A stretch of 64,000 nt of DNA, from assembly GCA_039707655.1 (NCBI GenBank), contig CM077670.1:146176001-146240000 (forward strand), written 5' to 3'. The notes under the pieces were generated by a model. The model had not been told where the DNA came from. It did not search any database and saw nothing but the letters and a program-made list of their open reading frames with translations. The DNA is from Elymus sibiricus (Eukaryota; Streptophyta; Magnoliopsida; Poales; Poaceae). Below, piece after piece: positions 55,775-64,000 of this stretch. Each line of letters opens with the position of its first letter. The first letter of the stretch is position 1. The position numbers and the translations under genes are program-made.

Positions 55775-57294
55775 ATGGCCGACGCTCGTCGTGAGTGCTA
55801 CGCGCGCAGAGCTGCCAGGGTGGCCCAGATGGAGCTGGTCGCCCATGACGACCGTCCACGCTGCGCCCTGGCTGCCGCCACCGACCCCGCTACAAGGGAG
55901 TAGCAGGCTTCCCCCCTCCACCCGTTCATGCAGCCGGACGGCCACACCGCCACGGCCTCCTCGCTCTCCCGCCGTGACGCGCCAGCCCTGCAGGCCGCGC
56001 TGCTCATGGTGCGCGAGCTCCTGCGCTACCGCCCCACTGACGCCGGCTACGACGCCTGTCTCGCCCGCATCACCATGCCGCCCTCGCCGGACCATGGTGA
56101 GCCCAGCTACCAGATCGTCAGGCGCACACCGCCCGACACGCGCGTGCTCCTAGAGCGGCAGCGCTAGCGCCAAGACAGGACCATCTGGCCGCCCTCGCTG
56201 GTGGCGTTCCCTCCAGCTGCGGGGGCTGCCGCGCCTTCACCCGTGAGCTGCGCCGCGTAGTGTGGCCCACCAAGTTCAAGCCGGACCTGCCTCCGCGCTA
56301 CGACGGCACCCCCAACCCCACAGAGTTCCTGCAACTCTATTCCCTGAGCATCGAGGCAGCGAACGGCGATGACAAGGTCATGGCGAATTGGTTTCCCATG
56401 GCCCTCAAGGATGGCCCGCGCTCATCGGTCATGAACCTCCCCAAGGCGTCCATCTCCTCGTGGGCCGAGCTCTGCCACCAATTTGTCGCCAACTTCAAGG
56501 GCTCGCACGAGCGCTCCCTCACACTCAACGACTTGCGCGCCGTGCGCCAGCGCCCTGACGAGACTCTCCGCAAGTACATCCAGCGCTTCAGCCAAGTGCG
56601 CAACAAGATCCCGCGTGCCTCTGAGGCCGCCATCATCTCCGCGTTCTCCTCTGGCGTTGCGGACGTCCGGACGCGCGAGAAGCTCGCCATCAACGACAAG
56701 CTCAACTCCGTGCTCGAGCTGTTCGACCTCGTCGACAGGTGCACCACGGCCGAAGAAGGCCGTCTCTTCGCCCACAATGACCCTGACGCGGCGCCAGACG
56801 CCGCCAAGGCCAAGAGCAAGGATGCCAAGTGCAAGGGCCCTGCCGTGCTCGCGGTGGAGCCCGAGCAAAAGCGCGGCTGTGAGCGTGAGGAGCCCAAGAA
56901 GGACAGCCACCCTCTCTATGCCTACCACAACTTGCACTCCCACAGCACCGAGGACTGCCACGAGCTCAAGCTGCTCCGCAACGAGCACCTAGGCCGCCGC
57001 GGCGACCGCAACGATCGTGGCGCCGCCGCGGAGGCGGCTGCAATGGCAACCGCTGGGGAGACCGCAATAGCAACGGCAACTTCCGGCAGGGCTGGCGTGA
57101 CCAGCCTCGCGAGGCCAACCCTCAAGCCAACGCTGCTCTTCCACCGCTGCCGCCGCCACTACGAAGGAACGACGGCAACAAGCCTGATGAGGGTGCTGGG
57201 GGCTAGCAGGAGCCTCGCGGGCTGGCTTGCATTCTCGGCAGGGCCCAGGCTCCCGCGTCCAACCGCCACTTCAAGCTGTTCTCTCGCGAGGTGA
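55775..57294 (+). pseudogene. gag: Element E2 gag, broken
   Basis: ATG 55775. TAG stops at 55901 and 56165 stand where E1 has CAG. A deletion and frameshift near 56180-56255 removes part of the linker. The capsid core is open from 56260 to 57294 and closely matches E1 gag, including the knuckle-like YAYHNLHSHSTEDC near 56918-56960. Confidence 0.88.
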
Positions 57295-57407
57295 ACGCTG
57301 CCCTCCCGAGGCCTGAGGCCTCTCGGCCCCTCAAGTGGTCGTAGTACGCAATCACTTTTGACTCCAAGGATCACCCCAAATCTTCAAGCGCTGCGGGCAC
57401 AATCCCC

Positions 57408-60400
57408 ATGCTGTGCACCCCCACCATTAGCAACGTCGATGTCGCCAAGATGCTCATCGACGAAGGCGCTGGCCTCAATGTGATCTCCATTGAGACCTTT
57501 GAGCAGCTCCAAGTGCCCTACGAGCAGCTGATGCCAACTAGGCCCTTCTCCGGAGTGACTGATGGCTCCACCATTCCTCTGGGGCAAGTGCGCCTTCCTG
57601 TCACCTTTGGCACCCGCAAGAACTACCACACTGAGCTCATCGACTTCGATGTGGCGCACATCGGCCTACCGAACAACGCCATCCTGGGCTACCCGGCGCT
57701 CGCCAAGTTCATGGCGGTGATCCACCATGCCTACAATGTCCTCAAGATGCCGGGCTGCAGCGGCATCATCACCGTCTGCTGTGACGAGAAGGACGCGGTC
57801 CGCTCCCTCGAGAGCGCCTACAAGGCTGCCGCCAGCGCCTACCCTGCCGACGAGGACGATGCCGCGCCTCATGAGGCCGCACCCACGAAGAAGAAGCAGA
57901 TGTTCTCTTAGGACCACGCCGAGACGAAGAAAGTGTCGGTGGATGGCAGCGGCTCAGGCCCTACCTTCACCATCGGCACCGGCCTCTCTCCTGCATAGGA
58001 AGACGCGCTTGTCACCTTCCTTCAGGCAAATTCAGATGTGTTCGCCTAGACAGCTTCTGATTTGTCCGGTGTGCCGAGGGAGGTGATCGAGCACCACTTA
58101 GCGGCGTGCCCCAACGCACGCCCCGTGAAATAGAAGGCACGGCGCCAGGTGCCAGAGAAGCAAGATTTCATCGTCAAAGAAGTTCAGAAGCTACAAGAAG
58201 CTAGAGTCATCCGTGAGGTGCGCCACCCCGAGTGGCTCGCCAACCCAGTCATGGTGCCCAAGAAGTGCGGCAAGGAGCGAATGTGCGTCGACTTCACGAG
58301 CCTCAACAAGTTCTGCCCTCAAGATCCCTTTCCGCTGCCTCGCATCGACCAGATCGTGGACTCCACCGCCGGGTGTGAGTTGCTATGCTTCCTAGATGCC
58401 TTCTCGGGCTACCACCAGATCAAGATGGCAACTGAAGACATGGAGAAAATGGCCTTCATCACCCCCTGTGGCATATACTGCTACATCTGCATGCCCTTCG
58501 GCCTCAGGAGCGCCGGACCCACCTTCCAGAGGCTGATGCGCATCGCCTTGGGGCCCCAGATGGGGACAAACGCTGAGGCCTATGTCGACGACATTGTGGT
58601 CAAGACTCGCGAGGCCTGGTCCCTCATCGCGGATCTCGAAGAAACAATCAACAACCTGCGCAAGGTCAACCTCAAGCTCAACCCAGACAAGTGCATCTTC
58701 GGAGTTCCTTCCGGCAAGCGGCTTGGCTTCCTAGTCTCCCACCGCGGCATCGAGGCCAACCCTGAGAAGATCAAGGCCATCGAGAAGATGTGTCCTCCCC
58801 AGAGCCTCAAGGAAATGCAGTGCTTGGCGGGATGCATGGCCTTGCTTGGGCGATTCATCTCCAAGTTCGGCGAGTGAGCCCTGCCATTCTTAAAGCTCAT
58901 GAAAAGATCCGGCCCCTTCAAATGGACTCCTGAGGCCGACACTGCCTTCGAAGACCTCAAGAGGTACCTCACGAGCCCGCCGATCATGGTCGCGCCACGC
59001 TCTCGCGAGCCCTTGCTCCTATACCTGGCAGCCACTCCCCAAATGGCCTGTGCGGCCCTGGTGGCAGTTCGAGAAGAGCGCGTCTACGCACAAAAAAAGC
59101 CTGCCACGCCGGCGCCACCTGAGGTCGCGTCGTCGCCTGCTGAGGTCTCGCCTCAGGAGGCCCTTGGCGCGCCACCTCCCAAGGCCACGTCTCCACCTGC
59201 CAAGGGCCCTCCTCAGGAGGCCTCCGATGAGCCGCCTCGCGAGCTGCCTCCCGAGCCCTACGAGCCTCATGAGCACCTCGGGCCTCCCGAAGAGCAAGCT
59301 GCCGTGGCAACTACACACCTCGTCGAGCACCCGGTGTACTTCATCAGCACGGTGCCGCGGGATGCGCGTGAGCGCTACCCCATGCAGCAGAAGCTCCTCC
59401 TCGCACTCCTTGTTGCTTCCAGGAAGCTACGCCACTACTTCCAGGGCCATCCCATCAAAGTGATCTCATCTTACCCCCTGGAGCAAGTCCTGCGCAGCCC
59501 CAATGCCGCTGACCGCGTCGCCGAGTGGAACATTGAGCTGAAGGCCTTCGAGCTGGAGTTCTGCACCACAAGGATGATCAAGGGTGCAGCCCTGGCTGAC
59601 TTCGTAGCGAAATGGACAGATCCGCACCCGGAGGAGCCTCGCGAGGACGAATCCCTCTTGCCTTGGGACGAGGCGCCTGGCGGTTAGATCATGCACTTTG
59701 ATGGCGCCTTCTCCCGGCAGGGCGCGGGGGCTGGCGTCATGCTCACTTCGCCGACACGAGACAAGCTCTACTACGCTGTCCAACTTTGCTTCAAGCGTGA
59801 CGACAAGGTCTCCAATAACATCGCGGAGTACGAAGGCCTCATCGCCGGCCTCAAGGCTGCTTTCGCTCTCGGGATCAAGCGCCTCACCATCAAGGGCGAT
59901 TCGCAGCTCCTTGTCAACTTCTCCAACAAGAGCTACAAGCCCAAGGACGAGCACATGGCCGCCTATCTGGAAGAGGTACGCAAGCTCGAGAAGCGTTTCC
60001 TTGGCCTGGAGCTCCAGCACGTCCCCCGCGGCAGCAACAAGGAAGCCGACGACATCGCCAAGCGAGCATCTCGCCGTGAGCCTCAAAGCCCTGGCGTCTT
60101 TGAGGAAAGGCTCCTGAAGCCATCAGCTACACCACCTGCCGTGAGCGCCACGCTGCTTCACGAAGAGCTCCCACCCGCACCACCCACGGGCACACCAGAC
60201 TACGGCCCTGCCTCAGGTGCCTGCCTGCTGCTGGCGCTGGAGCCTCAAGCGGACAACTGGGCCACTAAGTTCAAGGCCTACTTGCTTCACGGCACCCTCC
60301 CGGAGAAGGAGTTAGAGGCAGAGCGTGTGGCTCACCAGGCCACCGCTTACTACTTGAAGGATGGCGAGATGTACCGCAGGTGCCCCAATGGCGTCTCGCC

Positions 60401-60408
60401 ATGGTGCG
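57408..60408 (+). pseudogene. pol: Element E2 pol: protease, RT, RNase H, archaeal-type RNase H
   Basis: One continuous frame with six in-frame stops (57909, 57996, 58047, 58131 and 59685 TAG; 58875 TGA). The protease (57408-57911) has LIDEGAG where Gly or Ser is expected after the catalytic Asp. RT (58149-58877) has the YVDD box near 58580. The first RNase H (58899-59600) has a degraded active-site region. The second, archaeal-type RNase H (59691-60090) starts HFDGAF and includes NIAEYEGLIAGL. The frame is cut at 60408 by element F, before the integrase. Confidence 0.88.
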
Positions 60409-61386
60409 TGTTGACACCAGATTTTGGCATGGTCAAAAACATAATTAAGAAGGCCTCAAATGGAAAAGTGCTCAAGGTGAGAAAGTTCCGTATCATCGAA
60501 AGGAGAAACTTTGATATTTGGGCCATAGCCATCCGATCTCATCTCTAAGGCCGAAGTTGTGTTTGAAGTGTACGCAGAACACTATTCGGCTGATTACGCC
60601 CCCAAGACGGCCTTATATGAGAAAAGTTTCTACATGGATTGTCTTTGTCTCGTCAAATCGGTTGATTTTGATATAAAAACGTCTCAATCCGAGTTCGTAT
60701 GCAAAAGTTACGGCCGTTACAAGATTGCTGATACAGCAGAGAACGGTACTACCGCTCCAATAAGCGGTACTACCGCCTGAGCGGTACTACCGCTCCTACT
60801 ACCGCGTCTACTACCGCTTACGAAAAAGTTTCTGGCATCCCGAGACCCTAAGCGGTACTAGAGCGGTACTACCGCCCAGAACGGTACTACCGTGCCCAGA
60901 ACGGTACTACCGCTTGCCTATAGCCGCACAGACTCGGGCAGATCGAAAAAGTCCGAGTTTGGCTGCGTTTTTGACCCTTTGGAAGGAAATCTGGGTCCGT
61001 GTCCTGTACGGGAAGTCCAACCCCCTCTTAAATAGAAGAGGTGATGGCCGATTAAAACAACACACAATCGAACAAATCAATCTACTACTTTTTACCCTAG
61101 CTTTTACATCTCTCCCTTGTTCTTTCTCTCTCGTTCTTCGTTCGTTCTTCGTGTTGAAGGGCAGCGATCCTCGAGGCTCTAGGGGCGGGCGAACCGACCT
61201 AGGGCAGCCCATCGTCCATCCATGACTCCTGACGGGTTCCATCCCGGAGAAGCGGTGCGTCGGGTCTCAAAAGCGTCCGCCGGTTTGCTTGCGTACCGCG
61301 CTGCCGGACGGACCTCCTTCGACGTGAGCTGCGGTGCATCACCCCTGGCGTCGAGGGTACACGTGACGCGTTCATGTGCGAACACA
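60409..61386 (+). repeat. Element F 5' LTR, about 978 bp
   Basis: Starts TGTTGACACCAG and ends in GCGAACACA (the end could be 61384). It contains the quasi-palindrome array at 60744-60915 and a TTAAATA near 61028 that could serve as a TATA element. Confidence 0.8.
60744..60915. repeat. AGCGGTACTACCGCT motif array in element F LTR
   Basis: About eight full or partial copies of a 14-15 bp quasi-palindrome, irregularly spaced. Confidence 0.88.
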
Positions 61387-61390
61387 CTTT

Positions 61391-61409
61391 TTGGCGACTC
61401 CCCTGGGGA
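61391..61409 (+). other. Element F primer binding site
   Basis: TTGGCGACTCCCCTGGGGA directly inside the LTR end. Confidence 0.7.
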
Positions 61410-61435
61410 AGAAAGATCAAGAATCATCATCAACC

Positions 61436-63625
61436 ATGTCAAATCTTCCCCAGCCCTCAGAAGTTAGCGCCGATAACATCATTAAGCCCGGTCTTGATGA
61501 GCTATCGGAGGAACATCGCCAGGCCTACGAAGCGCTCAAGAAACAGCGTGAAGAGGCTTTTGAGGCGCTCAAGAAGAAGCGCGAGGAGGAGGATTTGGAG
61601 GCGTTTCTTTCAAGTTTCAAGAAGGACCGCCAAGGCAACATCACTCCGATTGGAGAAATCAGGTTACCTCCTCCCATTGATGAACAAGATGAAATCACTG
61701 TGAGCAAAGTTTTTTCTCCTGAGCAACTGGCTGTGATTGAAAGTCTTGTTAGTAAGGGTAATGTGATGGCGTACAATTCTTTCGTGGCAAATACTAATGC
61801 TCGGAAAAATATGCCGCCGTCATCTAGTGGTAATGTTGGTGTATCCATTAGCCCAGAAAAACCTAATCCGACTTTACCTATTTCATCGTCACCTCCCATG
61901 CAACAACATTACAATTTGCCGATGAATTTTTATCCTAGCCAAACCAATCAGCTTGTGGCTGCACCTGCATACCCTAATCCTATTATGAGTGTGCCCAATT
62001 CGGTGTCTACGCCGAATTACTTTGTCACATCACCTATGAGTACAAGCATGTTTGGTCTTCCGCCGAATTATGTTTCGGCGCCTACTCCACAAGTTGTATC
62101 ACTAGCTAGTTCCCAAGTTGCTCCTATGTCATTACCACAAGCATCTTCATCTACCTCGGATCCAATTTTAGCCAAATTAAGGGAGGATTTGCATAAGATG
62201 TTTCAAGAAACTTTCGGAAACGAGCCGAAAGTAAAGAGTCGTGTGTATCAAAAGCCTTATCCTGAACACTTCGACGCAGTTTTGTACCCTCCAGGTTATA
62301 AGGTTCCTGATTTTGTCAAATTTAGTGGAGAGGGCACAAAAACAATTTGGGAGCATGTGAGTCAGTATCTAGCACAGTTGGGTGAAGCAAGTTCCATAGA
62401 AGAATTGAAAGTGCGGTTATTTCCCTTATCTTTAACTGGCACCGCATTTTCATGGTTTGCTGCTTTGCCACCTGGCTCAATTCTCTTATGGTCGCAACTA
62501 GAGCAAAAGTTTCATGATCATTTTTATAGTGGCGACAATGAGCTTAAGTTATCGCATCTTACATCGGTTAGGCAAAAGCATGATGAATCGGTCACCGATT
62601 ATGTCAAAAGATTTAGAGATATAAAAAACCGATGCTATAGCTTAGTGATAACCGAAAGAGACTTGGCGGATCTTGTCCTTAATGGTTTGAAAACTCACAT
62701 TAAGGAGAGGCTAGAAAGTTATGAATTTTTAAATATTAACCAAGTCTTGCAGAAAGCTTTGGCTCAAGAAAGCCGAAGTAAAGAGATTCATAGGTCAACA
62801 ACCGATCATCCTAGAATGCATATGCTTGATTATAATGATGAATATTCAGACGATGAGGTTGATGTCTGTACCACTGAATTTGTTTGGTCCTCAAAGGCCA
62901 AACCCTATGCATGCAATGCTCTTAAGCCGATTCGTAAGAATCGTGATGAGGAGATGAAATTTACTTTTGATATATCCAAGTGTGATAGAATATTTGATGC
63001 TCTCTTGCAAGAAAAGATGATTAGAATATCACACACCATACCGCCGTTTGAGGAGCTGAAACAGCGTGCTTATTGCAAATATCATAATTCATTTTCTCAT
63101 GCTACTAATGATTGCAATGTTTTTCGGAGACAGATACAATCGGCCATTAATGACGGACGATTGAGTTTTTCTGAGATGCAAGTTGATAGACAGCCCTTCC
63201 CAATGAATACCATGACTTTGGAGGGGAAGAAAATGTTAATTCGGCCTAACATAGCCGAATCAGCTAATAAAGACAATATTGTCATTGGTGAGCCCAGGAA
63301 GAACAAAGATGGCGACAAGATCTTGGGGAGGCAAGTCGTGCTTGAGAAGCAATCCGATGGTGGAGAGGTAATCAAGATCACCATAAAAAATCCTGCACTC
63401 GGGGGGCAACCGCAAGTACAAGAGGATACTCATGTTGAATTTATCAAGCCCAAGAATTCAGAAGTTGGCAAGTGTAAAAGGAGTGAAGCTAAGCACAAGC
63501 GAATCAAGCCAACTTTTCATATGTTGCTATCTAAATATGCAAGTCAAGTGGCCGGTTCTAGCTCCAATCGGCCATCATATTCAAAACGTTCAAGATCACC
63601 TCCGAAGCAAGAGTTTCGACACTAA
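61436..63625 (+). CDS. gag: Element F gag
   Basis: Start chosen at ATG 61436; the open frame extends back to 61376, but that part lies in the LTR and primer site. 729 codons. Residues 20-60 form a charged Glu/Lys/Arg coiled-coil-like segment. Residues 100-240 are Pro/Ser/Thr/Asn rich. The Retrotrans_gag core lies near 290-420 (FPLSLTGTAFSWFAALPPGS, VTDYVKRFRDIKNRCYS). A knuckle-like CKYHNSFSHATNDC sits near residue 545. The terminal region is basic. The TAA at 63623 may be a mutated Gln codon, because the same frame stays open and gag-like for another 48 codons. Confidence 0.88.
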   Translation: MSNLPQPSEVSADNIIKPGLDELSEEHRQAYEALKKQREEAFEALKKKREEEDLEAFLSSFKKDRQGNITPIGEIRLPPPIDEQDEITVSKVFSPEQLAVIESLVSKGNVMAYNSFVANTNARKNMPPSSSGNVGVSISPEKPNPTLPISSSPPMQQHYNLPMNFYPSQTNQLVAAPAYPNPIMSVPNSVSTPNYFVTSPMSTSMFGLPPNYVSAPTPQVVSLASSQVAPMSLPQASSSTSDPILAKLREDLHKMFQETFGNEPKVKSRVYQKPYPEHFDAVLYPPGYKVPDFVKFSGEGTKTIWEHVSQYLAQLGEASSIEELKVRLFPLSLTGTAFSWFAALPPGSILLWSQLEQKFHDHFYSGDNELKLSHLTSVRQKHDESVTDYVKRFRDIKNRCYSLVITERDLADLVLNGLKTHIKERLESYEFLNINQVLQKALAQESRSKEIHRSTTDHPRMHMLDYNDEYSDDEVDVCTTEFVWSSKAKPYACNALKPIRKNRDEEMKFTFDISKCDRIFDALLQEKMIRISHTIPPFEELKQRAYCKYHNSFSHATNDCNVFRRQIQSAINDGRLSFSEMQVDRQPFPMNTMTLEGKKMLIRPNIAESANKDNIVIGEPRKNKDGDKILGRQVVLEKQSDGGEVIKITIKNPALGGQPQVQEDTHVEFIKPKNSEVGKCKRSEAKHKRIKPTFHMLLSKYASQVAGSSSNRPSYSKRSRSPPKQEFRH

Positions 63626-64000
63626 GCAAGGCCGTATGGGTCATGGGCACCGGCACCATGGATGTCGCCACCCCCCTATGCGCCATATTACATGGGAGAC
63701 TTCAATGGAGGATGGGGGCAGACCCCAATGGCTCCATATGCTTTTCATATGGGGGTGGACAACACCTAGAAGGCCTGCTCACAAAAAGCTTTATTACCCT
63801 ACACAAGGCCGTTCAAGCCATGGTGCTAATCGGCCAACAAAAAATTCTCCAAGCGAAGCAGAATCTAGGGATCCCAAGTATATTCAACCTAAGTGGTGTC
63901 CTCCCGGTCTATCCAAGACACAAAAAAGGAGATTACAACGTATGAGGAGCCGCGAGAAGGCGGCATATGAAGTAGAAGAGCAAAAGGACGAATTGTTCAA
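63626..64000 (+). pseudogene. Element F gag-pol continuation, frameshifted
   Basis: The gag frame continues to a TAG near 63768 with a Gly/Pro/Met/Tyr-rich segment. Coding sense then appears in another frame with a WCPPGLSKTQKRR block near 63890, usual just before protease in such elements. It is cut by the window end. Confidence 0.6.

Larger units (their letters stand above)
39283..64000 (-). mobile_element. Element D: CRM-like chromovirus, split by the CACTA element
   Basis: The left part is 39283-44200: 3' LTR, then integrase, RNase H, RT, protease and gag tail on the minus strand. The rest of gag and the 5' LTR must lie beyond the CACTA insertion, outside the window. LTR termini TGATG/CATCA, the KTKFGLYEWLVMP block in RT and the absence of a classical chromodomain suggest the CRM group; Reina-type is the alternative. 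The coding region is heavily decayed. Confidence 0.75.
44201..64000 (-). mobile_element. CACTA DNA transposon, split by elements E1 and E2
   Basis: The left terminus CACTGGTACAGC begins at 44201, directly after GTT in element D gag (3 bp target duplications are usual for this superfamily; the other side is outside the window). Subterminal repeats, a Ulp1-like protease and a Transposase_24-type region follow on the minus strand, so this is the 3' end. Own segments visible: 44201-46941 and 53209-54844. The right terminus is not in the window. Confidence 0.82.
54845..64000 (+). mobile_element. Element E2: same Tat-lineage family as E1, opposite strand, split by element F
   Basis: 5' LTR 54845-55721, primer binding site, gag, protease, RT, RNase H and an archaeal-type second RNase H. 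Integrase and the 3' end must lie beyond element F, outside the window. Expected left target duplication: CTGGG (54840-54844). The dual RNase H arrangement is a hallmark of the Tat/Ogre lineage. Confidence 0.85.
60409..64000 (+). mobile_element. Element F: Ty3/gypsy element, 3' part outside window
   Basis: 5' LTR 60409-61386, primer binding site, gag. It is inserted in E2 pol after GTGCG (60404-60408), the expected left target duplication. The gag has a Tat-like zinc-knuckle variant (CKYHNSFSHATNDC), so Tat lineage is likely, but a different family from E1/E2. Confidence 0.82.

Noticed and set aside
58984..60123. Several antisense and shifted frames over E2 RNase H
   Set aside because: Shadows of the pol frame in GC-rich sequence.

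Overview
This window is intergenic DNA from a large, repeat-rich grass genome. Wheat, barley or a close Triticeae relative is my inference, from the combination of long Ty3/gypsy LTRs, a Sabrina/WHAM-type Athila element and a CACTA element with a Ulp1-like protease. I found no host gene, tRNA, rRNA or prokaryotic feature. Nearly every base belongs to a transposable element, and the elements are nested inside one another.

Left half. Element A (1-9440, Tekay/Del-type chromovirus, plus strand) is inserted in the protease region of element B (9441-16836, a second Tekay-type chromovirus, plus strand). B is inserted in the 5' LTR of element C (16837-39122, an Athila-lineage element with only gag and protease). 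C also holds an 11.5 kb cluster bounded by (TA)n tracts (22224-33731). The cluster contains two related, unclassified modular elements (22290-28155 and 28196-32880) and a tandem pair of MITEs (32958-33653). C further carries a 5'-truncated LINE (34293-37336) with a clean 12 bp target duplication. Hand-counted LTR divergence fits this order: about 2.5% for A (276 bp compared) and about 5.5% for C (1022 bp compared).

Right half. After 160 bp of unassigned sequence (39123-39282) comes element D, a CRM-like chromovirus on the minus strand whose gag is split at 44200 by a CACTA transposon. The CACTA genes (minus strand) encode a Transposase_24-type region followed by a Ulp1-like cysteine protease. 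They are split by element E1 (46942-53208, Tat-lineage, minus strand, gag open but pol deleted) and by element E2 (54845 onward, same family, plus strand). Element F (60409 to the window end) is inserted in E2.

How it works together. None of the elements seen here looks fully autonomous. Most reading frames carry stops or frameshifts, and many stops are TAG codons explained by C-to-T change at CAG/CTG sites, as expected for long-methylated DNA. The best preserved frames are the A pol, an extra ORF upstream of A gag, the E1 gag and the F gag. The points I find most unusual are the paired (TA)n-flanked modular elements, a possible small spliced ORF inside the LTRs of A and B, the extra ORF of A, and arrays of short quasi-palindromes in four different LTR families.
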